From assembly GCA_012034055.1 (NCBI GenBank), contig JAAUSG010000005.1, positions 1-60,266 on the forward strand: 60,266 nt of DNA. The letters are read 5' to 3'. A program made the translations under genes and the position numbers. Under the pieces are notes generated by a model. That model saw nothing but the letters and a program-made list of their open reading frames with translations. It did not search any database and was not told the origin of the DNA. Below are positions 8,817 to 18,800 of the stretch, one piece after another. Origin of the DNA: Leptolyngbyaceae cyanobacterium RU_5_1. GTDB lineage: Bacteria; Cyanobacteriota; Cyanobacteriia; Leptolyngbyales; Leptolyngbyaceae. The first letter of the stretch is position 1, and each line of letters opens with the position of its first letter.

Positions 8817-11075
8817 ATGTCAACTACCCCGCAGAGCGAGGCTAAAGCGAGGGTTGTTGTCGATAAAGACCCGGTTCCCGTTTCCTTTGAGAAATGGGCT
8901 AAACCAGGACACTTCGACCGCAGCCTTGCAAGAGGTCCCAAAACCACGACGTGGATTTGGAATCTTCATGCTCTTGCTCACGATTTTGATAGCCATACTT
9001 CTGACTTAGAAGACGTATCGCGTAAAATCTTCAGCGCTCATTTCGGTCACCTAGCCGTTGTCTTCATCTGGCTAAGTGGCATGTATTTCCATGGCGCGAA
9101 GTTTTCAAACTTTGAAGCTTGGATGAACAACCCAACTGGGGTTAAACCCAGTGCTCAGGTTGTTTGGCCAATTGTTGGTCAAGAAATTTTGAATGCAGAT
9201 GTTGGCGGTGGTTTTCACGGCATCCAGATCACCTCTGGATTGTTCTACATGTGGAGAGGTGAAGGCTTCACCAATAGCTTCCAGCTCTACTGCACAGCGA
9301 TCGGTGCGCTAGTCATGGCAGCTCTGATGCTGTTTGCTGGCTGGTTTCACTATCACAAGAGTGCTCCAAAGTTGGAGTGGTTCCAGAATGCCGAGTCTAT
9401 GATGAACCACCATCTGGCTGGTTTGTTTGGCTTGGGTTCTCTGGGTTGGGCTGGACACCTTATCCACGTAGCACTGCCTGTTAATAAACTGCTTGATTCT
9501 GGGGTTGCGGCTCAGGATGTTCCTTTGCCTCATGAGTTCATCCTAAACAAGCAGCTGATGGTGGATCTCTTCCCCAGCTTTGCGAAGGGACTGACTCCAT
9601 TCTTCACCTTGAACTGGGCTGCCTACTCGGACTTCCTAACCTTCAAGGGAGGTCTCAACCCAGTCACAGGTAGCCTTTGGCTAACAGACAACGCCCATCA
9701 CCATCTGGCGCTTGCCGTGATGTTCATCGTTGCCGGTCATATGTACCGGACCAACTGGGGCATTGGTCACAGCATGAAAGAGATTCTGGAAGCTCATAAA
9801 GATCCCATCATGATTACCGGTGAGGGTCACAAGGGTCTCTATGAAGTGCTGACTACCTCCTGGCACGCTCAGTTGGCGATTAACCTGGCGATCGGTGGCT
9901 CTGTGAGTATCATCGTTGCCCAGCACATGTATGCGATGCCGCCCTATCCATACCTGGCGACTGACTACGCCACTCAGTTGTCGATCTTCACTCACCACAT
10001 GTGGATTGGTGGCTTCTTGATTGTCGGTGCGGCCGCTCACGGTGCCATTTTCATGGTGCGTGACTACGACCCTGTCGTGAATCGTGGCAATGTGCTTGAC
10101 AACATGCTCCGTCACCGGGATGCCATCATCTCCCACCTCAACTGGGTTTGTATTTTCCTCGGCTTCCACAGCTTTGGTCTGTACGTCCATAACGATACGA
10201 TGCGTGCGTTTGGTCGTCCCCAGGATATGTTCTCGGATACGGGAATTCAATTGCAGCCCATCTTTGCTCAGTGGGTACAGAATATCCACACCTTAGCTCC
10301 TGGCAACACCGCTCCAAATGCGTTGGCACCTACTAGCTTTGCGTTTGGTGGTGATGTAGTTGCGATAGCTGGCAAGGTTGCAATTCTGCCAATTACTTTG
10401 GGCACAGCGGATTTTCTGGTTCACCATATTCACGCCTTCACAATCCACGTCACCGTGTTGATCTTGCTGAAAGGTGTGCTGTTTGCACGCAGCTCTCGTC
10501 TGGTTCCAGACAAGGCAAATCTCGGCTTCCGATTCCCCTGTGACGGTCCCGGACGGGGTGGCACCTGCCAGGTTTCTGGTTGGGATCATGTCTTCCTGGG
10601 TCTGTTCTGGATGTACAACTGTATCTCGATTGTGATTTTCCACTTCAGTTGGAAAATGCAATCGGATGTCTGGGGTACGGTCAGTCCAGATGGCTCGATC
10701 GCCCATATCGCAGGGGGTAACTTTGCTCAGAGCGCCATTACTATCAATGGTTGGCTGCGTGACTTCCTTTGGGCACAGGCGACCCAGGTGATTACCTCCT
10801 ATGGTTCAGCCCTCTCAGCGTATGGCTTGCTGTTCCTGGGTGCTCACTTTGTTTGGGCATTCAGCCTCATGTTCTTGTTCAGTGGTCGCGGCTACTGGCA
10901 GGAACTGATTGAGTCAATCGTTTGGGCTCACAACAAGCTGAAGGTTGCTCCATCCATCCAACCCCGTGCGTTAAGCATTATTCAGGGTCGGGCTGTAGGT
11001 GTCGCTCACTACCTCTTAGGTGGAATCGCGACAACCTGGGCATTCTTCCTGGCTCGCACACTGTCACTTGGCTAA
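8817..11075 (+). CDS. psaA: Photosystem I P700 apoprotein A1
   Basis: 752 residues from the ATG at 8817 ([18 protein letters not shown]), which follows an AGAGAGGAGAG ribosome site; the open frame begins earlier but the homologous start is here. The Fx iron-sulfur cluster motif [12 protein letters not shown] is present near the C-terminal third, as are the conserved His-rich transmembrane helices ([20 protein letters not shown]). PsaA and PsaB form the photosystem I core heterodimer that binds P700, A0, A1 and Fx in the thylakoid membrane. Twenty bases separate its stop from psaB, so the two are cotranscribed. Confidence 0.99.
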   Translation: MSTTPQSEAKARVVVDKDPVPVSFEKWAKPGHFDRSLARGPKTTTWIWNLHALAHDFDSHTSDLEDVSRKIFSAHFGHLAVVFIWLSGMYFHGAKFSNFEAWMNNPTGVKPSAQVVWPIVGQEILNADVGGGFHGIQITSGLFYMWRGEGFTNSFQLYCTAIGALVMAALMLFAGWFHYHKSAPKLEWFQNAESMMNHHLAGLFGLGSLGWAGHLIHVALPVNKLLDSGVAAQDVPLPHEFILNKQLMVDLFPSFAKGLTPFFTLNWAAYSDFLTFKGGLNPVTGSLWLTDNAHHHLALAVMFIVAGHMYRTNWGIGHSMKEILEAHKDPIMITGEGHKGLYEVLTTSWHAQLAINLAIGGSVSIIVAQHMYAMPPYPYLATDYATQLSIFTHHMWIGGFLIVGAAAHGAIFMVRDYDPVVNRGNVLDNMLRHRDAIISHLNWVCIFLGFHSFGLYVHNDTMRAFGRPQDMFSDTGIQLQPIFAQWVQNIHTLAPGNTAPNALAPTSFAFGGDVVAIAGKVAILPITLGTADFLVHHIHAFTIHVTVLILLKGVLFARSSRLVPDKANLGFRFPCDGPGRGGTCQVSGWDHVFLGLFWMYNCISIVIFHFSWKMQSDVWGTVSPDGSIAHIAGGNFAQSAITINGWLRDFLWAQATQVITSYGSALSAYGLLFLGAHFVWAFSLMFLFSGRGYWQELIESIVWAHNKLKVAPSIQPRALSIIQGRAVGVAHYLLGGIATTWAFFLARTLSLG

Positions 11076-11095
11076 GCGAGGAGAACAAACACGTT

Positions 11096-13321
11096 ATGGC
11101 GACTAAATTTCCCAAATTTAGCCAGGACCTCGCTCAAGATCCAACCACTCGGCGGATCTGGTACGGGATTGCTACAGCCCACGATTTTGAAAGTCATGAT
11201 GGCATGACGGAGGAAAATCTTTATCAGAAGATTTTCGCCTCCCACTTTGGACACATTGCCATCATCTTTCTGTGGACTTCTGGTCTCCTGTTCCACGTAG
11301 CGTGGCAAGGCAACTTTGAAGCGTGGACGAAAGATCCACTCAATGTCCGTCCCATCGCCCATGCGATTTGGGATCCCCAGTTCGGTAAGCCAGCGGTAGA
11401 AGCTTTCACTCAGGCGGGTGCTGCCTACCCGGTGGATATTTCCTACTCCGGTGTTTACCACTGGTGGTACACCCAGGGTATGCGCTCCAGTGGCGACCTA
11501 TACAGCGGCGCAATCTTCCTGCTGATCCTGTCTGCGTTCTTCCTGTTCGCAGGCTGGTTGCACCTGCAGCCCAAGTTCCGTCCCAGTCTATCCTGGTTTA
11601 AGAATGCTGAATCTCGTTTGAACCACCATTTGGCTGGTTTGTTCGGTGTTAGTTCTTTGGCTTGGGCGGGTCACCTGATCCACGTTGCAATTCCTGAGTC
11701 TCGGGGTCAGCACGTCGGTTGGAATAACTTCCTGACGACTCCACCTCATCCCGCTGGTTTGGCTCCGTTCTTTACGGGTAACTGGGGTGTGTATGCGGAG
11801 AACCCTGATACCGCTCAGCATGTGTTCGGTTCCGCGTCTGGGGCCGGTACTGCAATCCTGACGTTCTTGGGGGGCTTCCATCCGCAAAGCCAGTCTCTTT
11901 GGCTGACGGATAATGCCCACCACCATCTGGCGATCGCGGTCCTGTTCATCGTGGCAGGTCATATGTATCGCACCAACTTCGGGATTGGTCACAGCATTAA
12001 GGAGATGATGGATGCCAAGACCTTCTTTGGCACCTCCGTTGAAGGACCCTTCAACATGCCTCACCAGGGCATTTTCGAGACCTACAACAACTCCTTACAC
12101 TTCCAACTCGGTTGGCACCTGGCTTGCTTGGGTGTGCTCACATCCCTGGTAGCGCAGCATATGTATGCGATGCCGCCTTACGCTTTCATGGCCAAGGATT
12201 TCACCACGCAGGCAGCACTCTACACCCATCACCAGTACATCGCTGGCTTCTTGATGGTGGGTGCCTTTGCCCACGGTGCCATCTTCTGGGTTCGGGATTA
12301 CGACCCTGATCAGAACAAGGGCAACGTGCTGGCACGGATGTTGGAACATAAGGAAGCGCTCATCTCTCACCTGAGCTGGGTGTCTCTCTTCCTCGGCTTC
12401 CACACCCTAGGTCTGTACGTTCACAACGATGTCGTGGTCGCATTTGGCACTCCTGAGAAGCAAATTCTGGTTGAGCCAGTGTTTGCTCAATTCATTCAGG
12501 CTGCTCACGGTAAGTTGCTGTATGGCATGGACGCTCTGCTGTCGAATCCCGATAGTATTGCGACTACCGCCTGGCCCAACTACGGTAACGTTTGGCTGCC
12601 TGGCTGGTTGGATGCGATCAATAGTGGCACCAACTCATTGTTCCTGACCATCGGTCCGGGCGACTTCCTGGTTCACCACGCGATCGCCCTCGGTCTCCAC
12701 GTCACCACTTTGATTCTTGTCAAGGGTGCTCTGGATGCCCGTGGTTCCAAGCTGATGCCGGATAAGAAAGACTTCGGCTACGCCTTCCCTTGCGATGGTC
12801 CGGGTCGGGGTGGTACATGCGACATCTCTGGTTGGGATGCGGCTTACCTATCCATCTTCTGGATGCTGAACACCATTGCCTGGGTTACCTTCTACTGGCA
12901 CTGGAAGCACTTAGCTCTCTGGGGTGGTAACGTTGCTCAGTTCAACGAGAGCTCAACCTACTTGATGGGCTGGTTCCGTGATTACCTGTGGCTGTACTCC
13001 GGCCCATTAATCAATGGATACAACCCCTATGGTGTGAACAACCTGGCGATCTGGTCCTGGATCTTCCTGTTCGCTCACTTCGTTTGGGCACTCAGCTTCA
13101 TGTTCCTGATCTCCTGGAGAGGGTACTGGCAAGAGCTGATTGAGACCCTGGTTTGGGCGCACGAGCGCACTCCTCTAGCAAACCTAGTTCGCTGGAAGGA
13201 TAAGCCTGTTGCTCTGTCCATCGTTCAGGCTCGTTTGGTTGGTGTTACCCACTTTGCAGTTGGTTTCATCTTCACCTACGCCGCCTTTGTAATCGCCTCA
13301 ACAGCCTCGAAATTTGGCTAA
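11096..13321 (+). CDS. psaB: Photosystem I P700 apoprotein A2
   Basis: 741 residues from ATG 11096 ([18 protein letters not shown]), preceded by GCGAGGAG. It shows the Fx-binding [12 protein letters not shown] motif and the same 11-helix layout as PsaA, and ends in the typical IASTASKFG. Second gene of the psaAB operon, closed by a strong terminator at 13354-13384. Length is normal and no interruptions are seen. Confidence 0.99.
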   Translation: MATKFPKFSQDLAQDPTTRRIWYGIATAHDFESHDGMTEENLYQKIFASHFGHIAIIFLWTSGLLFHVAWQGNFEAWTKDPLNVRPIAHAIWDPQFGKPAVEAFTQAGAAYPVDISYSGVYHWWYTQGMRSSGDLYSGAIFLLILSAFFLFAGWLHLQPKFRPSLSWFKNAESRLNHHLAGLFGVSSLAWAGHLIHVAIPESRGQHVGWNNFLTTPPHPAGLAPFFTGNWGVYAENPDTAQHVFGSASGAGTAILTFLGGFHPQSQSLWLTDNAHHHLAIAVLFIVAGHMYRTNFGIGHSIKEMMDAKTFFGTSVEGPFNMPHQGIFETYNNSLHFQLGWHLACLGVLTSLVAQHMYAMPPYAFMAKDFTTQAALYTHHQYIAGFLMVGAFAHGAIFWVRDYDPDQNKGNVLARMLEHKEALISHLSWVSLFLGFHTLGLYVHNDVVVAFGTPEKQILVEPVFAQFIQAAHGKLLYGMDALLSNPDSIATTAWPNYGNVWLPGWLDAINSGTNSLFLTIGPGDFLVHHAIALGLHVTTLILVKGALDARGSKLMPDKKDFGYAFPCDGPGRGGTCDISGWDAAYLSIFWMLNTIAWVTFYWHWKHLALWGGNVAQFNESSTYLMGWFRDYLWLYSGPLINGYNPYGVNNLAIWSWIFLFAHFVWALSFMFLISWRGYWQELIETLVWAHERTPLANLVRWKDKPVALSIVQARLVGVTHFAVGFIFTYAAFVIASTASKFG

Positions 13322-13353
13322 CGCTGAATTAGCGACTGTAATTGAATAAACTA

Positions 13354-13384
13354 AAATCCCCTACCGTAAGGTAGGGGATTTTTC
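13354..13384 (+). terminator. Rho-independent terminator of psaAB
   Basis: A perfect 11-bp stem AATCCCCTACC / GGTAGGGGATT with a GTAA tetraloop, followed by a T run, 33 bases after the psaB stop. Confidence 0.9.
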
Positions 13385-13410
13385 TTAAGTCAAAGCTTCA
13401 AGTTCGACTC

Positions 13411-13464
13411 TCAAGGCAGCTTCGTAAAGCCTGCTTGCACGAAGTGTTTATCAAATGTCAACAC
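13411..13464 (-). pseudogene. VapC-type PIN toxin C-terminal remnant
   Basis: Directly after the antitoxin stop, the minus strand reads LTFDKHFVQAGFTKLP and then TGA at 13411-13413. This resembles the last residues of cyanobacterial PIN-domain toxins (LTxDxHFxQAGF). The catalytic body is missing, so the toxin was removed by deletion and the antitoxin was left alone. Confidence 0.55.
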
Positions 13465-13473
13465 TGTCTGAAA

Positions 13474-13686
13474 TTAGAGAGACCCATAAATATAGCGATC
13501 ATGGTGCTCCGCTGCGTCAGGCGCACTACACTCTACTGGATTCTGCCCTAAACCCAAAATGGGATCGTGTTTTACAGTTGGTATCACCACAATCCAACCG
13601 TTTTCTCTACGAATTTCAACTTCTTCAATTCCCTCAAGCAACTCTTTGGGAACAACTACGCCTTGTTCAGTGACTCTTACTTTCAT
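13474..13686 (-). CDS. AbrB/MazE-like antitoxin, orphan
   Basis: A 70-residue protein beginning MKVRVTEQGVVVPKELLEGI, which resembles the swapped-hairpin AbrB DNA-binding fold of VapB-type antitoxins, and ending in HDRYIYGSL. Such proteins bind and neutralise a PIN-domain toxin and repress their own promoter. Here only a toxin remnant follows (13411-13464), so the antitoxin no longer has an intact local partner. Confidence 0.75.
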   Translation of the reverse strand: MKVRVTEQGVVVPKELLEGIEEVEIRRENGWIVVIPTVKHDPILGLGQNPVECSAPDAAEHHDRYIYGSL

Positions 13687-13719
13687 ACCTTTCTGCTATT
13701 GCAACTTACTGTATTCTGT

Positions 13720-13959
13720 CTAAGTTTCTTGCAGAACATTGTGAATCAGTTCTGCGGCGGCTAGCTCTAGCTTATCGCGCTGAGTCAAGGCTTCAAGGTC
13801 AACGGTGATGACTGACTGAATCTTGGTGGAAGCTGGATCAGCAGGAGGCAAATCCAAAGTTTCGTAGAAATAATCAATCGGCTTTCCGTAGATCGCCGCC
13901 AGTGCAGGCAAATCCCGCTCTGCATCCACTTTGCGTTTTCCGTTCTCAATACTTGACAT
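13720..13959 (-). pseudogene. N-terminally truncated XRE-type HTH regulator
   Basis: The 79-residue frame begins MSSIENGKRKVDAERDLPAL, which is the recognition helix and following helix of an XRE/Cro-type HTH. The first helices are absent: the frame upstream reads FATGG and then meets a stop. A C-terminal extension includes a YFYETLDLP segment typical of cyanobacterial phage-type regulators. GGAGGA directly abuts the ATG, so expression from this start is doubtful. Part of the toxin-antitoxin debris here. Confidence 0.5.
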
Positions 13960-14039
13960 TCCTCCAGTAGCAAAGAATTAAATCAACTCATCTGGCAGGA
14001 TAATGTTCATGATCAACATCTTTAGCCCTATTCTGCCAG

Positions 14040-15375
14040 ATGACCAGCAAGCCTAAGATTATTGTGTTGGATGACGATCCCACAGGCTCCCAGACCGTTC
14101 ATAGTTGTCTGTTGTTGATGCGGTGGGATGTGGACACGCTGCGGCTTGGGCTGACCGACGAGGCACCGATTTCTTTGTGCTGACCAATACACGATCGCTG
14201 ACGCCAGAGACAGCAGCATCGGTAACACGAGAGGTCTGTCATAACTTGAAGCAGGCGATCGCGCTCGAAGCAATCCACGACTTCCTGATCGTCAGCCGCT
14301 CAGACTCTACATTGCGGGGGCACTATCCGATTGAAACCGACGCGATCGCTGCAGAACTGGGTCCCTTCGACGCCCATTTCCTGGTACCTGCCTTTTTGAA
14401 GGGGGGCGCACCACATGCGACAGTATGCACTATCTCAACGTCAACGGTGTCGATACTCCAGTTCATGAAACCGAGTTTGCCCGCGATTCGGTGTTTGGCT
14501 ATAGCCACAGCTACTTACCGGATTATGTAGAAGAGAAAACGAAGGGGCTAATCAAGTCCAAGCAGGTCGATCGCGTCTTGTTAACAGACATTCGCCAGGG
14601 AACTCTGAACCGTCTGATGCAGTTGCATCATAACCAGTGCTGTGTTGTCGATGCTGAAATCCAGGACGACCTCGATTGCTTTGCAGCCGATGTGTTAGCA
14701 GCGGCGTCTCAAGGCAAGCGGTTTCTATTTCGCAGTGCAGCTAGCCTGCTGACAGCGTTGGCGGACCTGCCACCCCAACCGATCGCCCCTGAAGAGATGG
14801 CGCAGTATGTCCGCGACGGCAAACCAGGAGCAATTATCGTTGGTTCCCATGTCAGAAAAACGACCGAACAGCTTCAACACTTGCTCCAGCAAACCGGAGT
14901 CGTTGGACTAGAAATTGAAGTGGCTCGGTTACTTGACCAATCCACTGACTCGCGATCGCGGCTTCTAGCTGAAGTCGTCGAGCAGATCAACCAGGTGCAT
15001 CGATCCGGGAAAACCCCCGCTATTTACACCAGCCGTCAGGAACTGACATTTGACAACGTGCAGACTCGCCTCGACTTTGGAGAAGCGGTCTCTACGCTGT
15101 TGATGGATGTGATTCGCCACTTGCCAGACGATATTGGCTTCCTGATTAGTAAAGGCGGCATTACGTCGAATGACACGCTGAGCACTGGATTGGCATTGAG
15201 AACAGCGCGATTGCTGGGACAAGTGTTGCCGGGTGTGTCGATGGTGCGATCGCCCGCGAATCATCCCCAATTTCCTGATTTACCGATCGTGCTGTTTCCC
15301 GGAAATGTGGGAGATGCCGATGCGCTGGCGATAACTTATCAACGATTGGCTTACCGGAGAAATGCGGAGTCTTAA
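14040..15375 (+). CDS. Four-carbon acid sugar kinase family protein (two frameshifts here)
   Basis: Starts at ATG 14040 with MTSKPKIIVLDDDPTGSQTV, the N-terminal DDDPTG motif of the OtnK/DUF1537 kinase family. The frame is lost at the T run 14170-14172 (API-FFVLTNTRSLTPE) and again at 14393-14397 (FLVPAF-FEGGRTTCDSMHYL). One added T at each site gives a continuous protein of about 445 residues. The C-terminal half keeps ISKGGITSNDT and the VLFPGNVGDADAL nucleotide-binding segments. The family phosphorylates four-carbon sugar acids such as threonate or erythronate. Partner aldolase or dehydrogenase genes are not adjacent. I consider both breaks likely sequencing errors. Confidence 0.8.
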
Positions 15376-15496
15376 GGGCTAAAAGCTCACGCGATCCTGC
15401 GCGAGATGGAAGCCTTTTTGCTCGAATTAGTGTGACTGGCTTTTGGACTCTTTCTTAGGATAGATCAGTCCTTCTGTCTTCTGGCAGATACTGAGT

Positions 15497-15835
15497 ATGA
15501 CAGATGTCACATACTTATACGCTATGAAGTCCTCCAGACGTGCAGTATCCAAACCAGCTTTTGTCCTTGTGCAACCCGAGATTAGCTGTCTCCTTCGTGA
15601 ACTCCGGCAACTAACCCAACTGACCCAGGTACAACTTGCGGCAGCGCTGGGTGTTGCTTATGAAACGATTAATCGTTGGGAGAATCGACGGATTCAACCT
15701 TCACCTCTGGCACTAATGCAAATTCGGATGCTTGTTACTGAACTAAGTCAATCCTCCTCAGCCGTCGTTCGAGAGGGTAGCAAGCAGCTTTTGGCTCAGT
15801 ACTTTTCAGACGAGGAGCGGCCGTGTGATGGATGA
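15497..15835 (+). CDS. XRE-family HTH transcriptional regulator
   Basis: A 112-residue protein with a Cro/CI-type HTH at about residues 36-75 (TQVQLAAALGVAYETINRWE). An internal ATG at 15524 (MKSSRRAVSKPAF) is an equally good start. The gene overlaps the following kinase start by about 8 bases, so translation is coupled. Small HTH proteins placed directly ahead of giant hybrid kinases suggest it is the output or the autoregulator of this signalling operon, but that is inference. Confidence 0.7.
   Translation: MTDVTYLYAMKSSRRAVSKPAFVLVQPEISCLLRELRQLTQLTQVQLAAALGVAYETINRWENRRIQPSPLALMQIRMLVTELSQSSSAVVREGSKQLLAQYFSDEERPCDG
15498..15509. promoter_or_regulatory. Dyad at the start of the HTH gene, possible operator
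   Basis: TGACAGATGTCA is an exact 5+5 palindrome with a 2-base centre, flanked by GTA and CATAC. If translation begins at 15524, it lies in the leader and could be an autoregulatory operator for the XRE protein. Confidence 0.3.
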
Positions 15836-18800
15836 AGCGAAGGCGGCAGGAGCTGAAACCATCTTTGCAGGCAATAGTCAGATGGCAAGGTTGATGCGAT
15901 CGCGCGATTGGTCGCAAACTTCACTCGGTTCACCAGCGCAGTGGTCACAGAGTTTGAAGACGGCTGTGCGAATTATGCTAACCTCTCGTCAGCCGATGTT
16001 TGTCTGGTGGGGCGAGGAGCTGATTAACCTCTACAACGATGCGTACATAGCGATCGTCGGCGGTAAGCACCCAAACGCACTCGGACAGCCTGCTTCCGTT
16101 GTATGGCAAGAGATCTGGGATCAGGTCGGACCTCGGGCAGAATCTGCCATGTTCAACAACGAGGGAACCTATGATGAAGCACTCTTGCTGATCATGGAGC
16201 GCAACGGCTACCCAGAGGAAACCTATTACACCTTCTCCTATAGTCCCGTTCCAGACGATCAGGGAAATCCATGCGGCATCATCTGTGCCAATACAGACGA
16301 TACTCAGCGTATTATCGGCGAACGTCAGTTCGCGTTGTTGCGCGAACTGGCAGCTAAAACAGCAGACGCTCGAACGTTCAATGCAGCCTGTACGTTAAGT
16401 GCAAAATGTCTGGAAACGAATCGGTATGACCTGCCGTTTGCAATGATTTACCTGGTTGATGCCGATCAGCAGCGCGTTGTTTTAGCTGGAACCAGCGGTA
16501 TTGACCACAACCACCCAGTGGCTCCTGAAACTGTCAACCTTGATGTTAATTCAGCCTGGCCGTTTGCCGAGGTAATCCAAACCCAAAAGGCAGTTCTCAT
16601 TTCAGATTTAGTGGCTCGGTTTGGCAGTTTGCCGATGGGAGCGTGGGATCGCGTCGCTGATCAAGCTGTTGTTACACCAATTGCGCCTTCTGGTCAAACG
16701 GGGCGATCGGGAATCTTGGTCGCTGGGCTAAACCCGTTCAGATTGTTTGATGATAACTACCGCAGCTTCATTAATTTAGTGACAGGGCAAATTTCAGCCA
16801 GCATTGCTAATGCCAATTCCTATGAAGAAGAGCGCCAACGTGCTGAAGATCTCGCCGAACTCGATCGCGCCAAAACACTGTTCTTCAGCAATGTCTCCCA
16901 CGAATTTCGCACACCATTAACGTTGATGCTGAGTCCACTGGAAGACCTGTCAACCACGCTGGATGCACGCCTACAACCCGATGAACGGGAACAGCTACAA
17001 CTGGTGCAGCGGAACGGTTTGCGTCTACAGAAATTAGTCAATACATTGCTTGATTTTTCTCGCATTGAAGCCGGGCGGGTGCAAGCATCCTATGAACCCA
17101 CCGATTTAGCAACCTATACGGCTGAACTTGCTAGCACCTTTCGATCGCTGATTGAGCAGGCTGGCATGAGTCTGGTGATCGACTGTCCAGCGTTACCGGA
17201 ACTGGTGTACGTCGATCGCGAAATGTGGGAAAAGATTGTGCTCAATCTGATTTCCAATGCATTTAAGTTTACGTTTTCAGGCAGTATCACCGTCAAATTG
17301 AGAATGGCGAATGACGAAGTACGAATGGCGAATGATAACACTTCGCACTTCGCTCAACTCACGATCATCGACACCGGAGTTGGCATTCCGGACGCTGAAT
17401 TACCGCGATTATTTGAACGCTTTCATCGGGTGAGTGGAACCCGCTCTCGTACCTATGAAGGCTCTGGAATCGGACTGGCATTAGTGCAAGAACTCGTCAA
17501 ACTGCATGGTGGCACGATTCGGGTCACGAGTCGAGTTGATTACGGGACGACCTTTGCGATCGCGATTCCCTTCGGCTCAACTCATTTACCGTCTGAACGC
17601 ATTGCAGCCACTTGCACCCTCGCATCAACAGCATTAGGAGCAGATCCCTATGTCGTTGAAGCATCACGGTGGATAGCAGAGAGCGATTTTGGATTGCCGA
17701 TTGCCGATTTTGGATTAGAAGATAACCGCACTGAATCATCCCCTTCATTGGTCAACCAGTCTGCTCAATCTAAAATCCAAAATCTAAGTTGTGCTGGAAG
17801 CGCACCAAAGGTGCGACCTAAAATCCTCCTGGCTGACGACAATGCCGACATGCGGGACTATGTGAAACGATTATTGAGCCAGTATTGGGATGTCGAAACC
17901 GTGAGTGATGGATTAGCAGCTCTGGAGGCGATTGCCCAACGTCCTCCGGATCTGGTACTCAGTGATGTGATGATGCCCAGGATGGATGGATTTGGGCTGC
18001 TGCGCGAACTGCGGAATGATCCTCGTACTCGAGAAATCCCACTGATTCTACTATCGGCTCGGGCGGGGGAAGAGTCCCGGATTGAGGGATTGGCAGCAGG
18101 AGCGGATGACTACTTGATTAAGCCGTTTTCGGCTCGTGAGTTGCTGGCGCGGGTGGAAGCAACTTTGAAGCTGGCGCAATTACGAAAGGCAGTCGCCCAA
18201 CGAGAGCAGGCGTTGCGGGTGGAAGTGCAAGCGGCAAAAGACAGCCTGGACAATGTTTTAACTCGGATTGCTGACCAGTTTTTGGTACTGGATCGGGAAT
18301 GGCGCTACACCTATGTCAATGATCGAGTGACGGAGATAACTGGAATTGCTAGAGAAAACCTGCTGGGTAGAAGCCTTTGGGAGGTGTTTCCCGATACGGT
18401 AGACAGCCAGTTCTACACTGAGGTACATCGGGCTGTGGTGGAGCAAACCCCGGTTCAGGTCGAGTACTTTTACCCAACCTGGAATCGCTGGTTTGAGAAC
18501 CGTGTTTATCCATCTGCGGATGGGGTATCAATCATTGCGACTGAAATTACGGAGCGCAAACGGACAGAGGAAATCTTGCGTCGCTCAGAAGAACGCTATC
18601 GCACGCTGTTTGACTCCATCGACGAAGGCTTTTGCATCATCGAAGTCCTGTTTGATGACAACGATAGGGCGATCGATTACCGCTTCTTGGAAATCAATTC
18701 GGTATTCGAGCGCCAAACGGGACTGGAACAGGCAGTGGGTAAAACGGCACGTCAGTTAGTGCCCGATCTCGAAAAGCAATGGGTCGAAACTTATGGCAGA

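Noticed and set aside
9681-10289. 202-codon minus-strand frame inside psaA
   Set aside because: It is the antisense of a highly conserved gene; the peptide has no recognisable domain and no ribosome site.
14105-14530. Separate 141-residue protein between 14.1 and 14.5 kb
   Set aside because: It is the middle piece of the frameshifted sugar-acid kinase.
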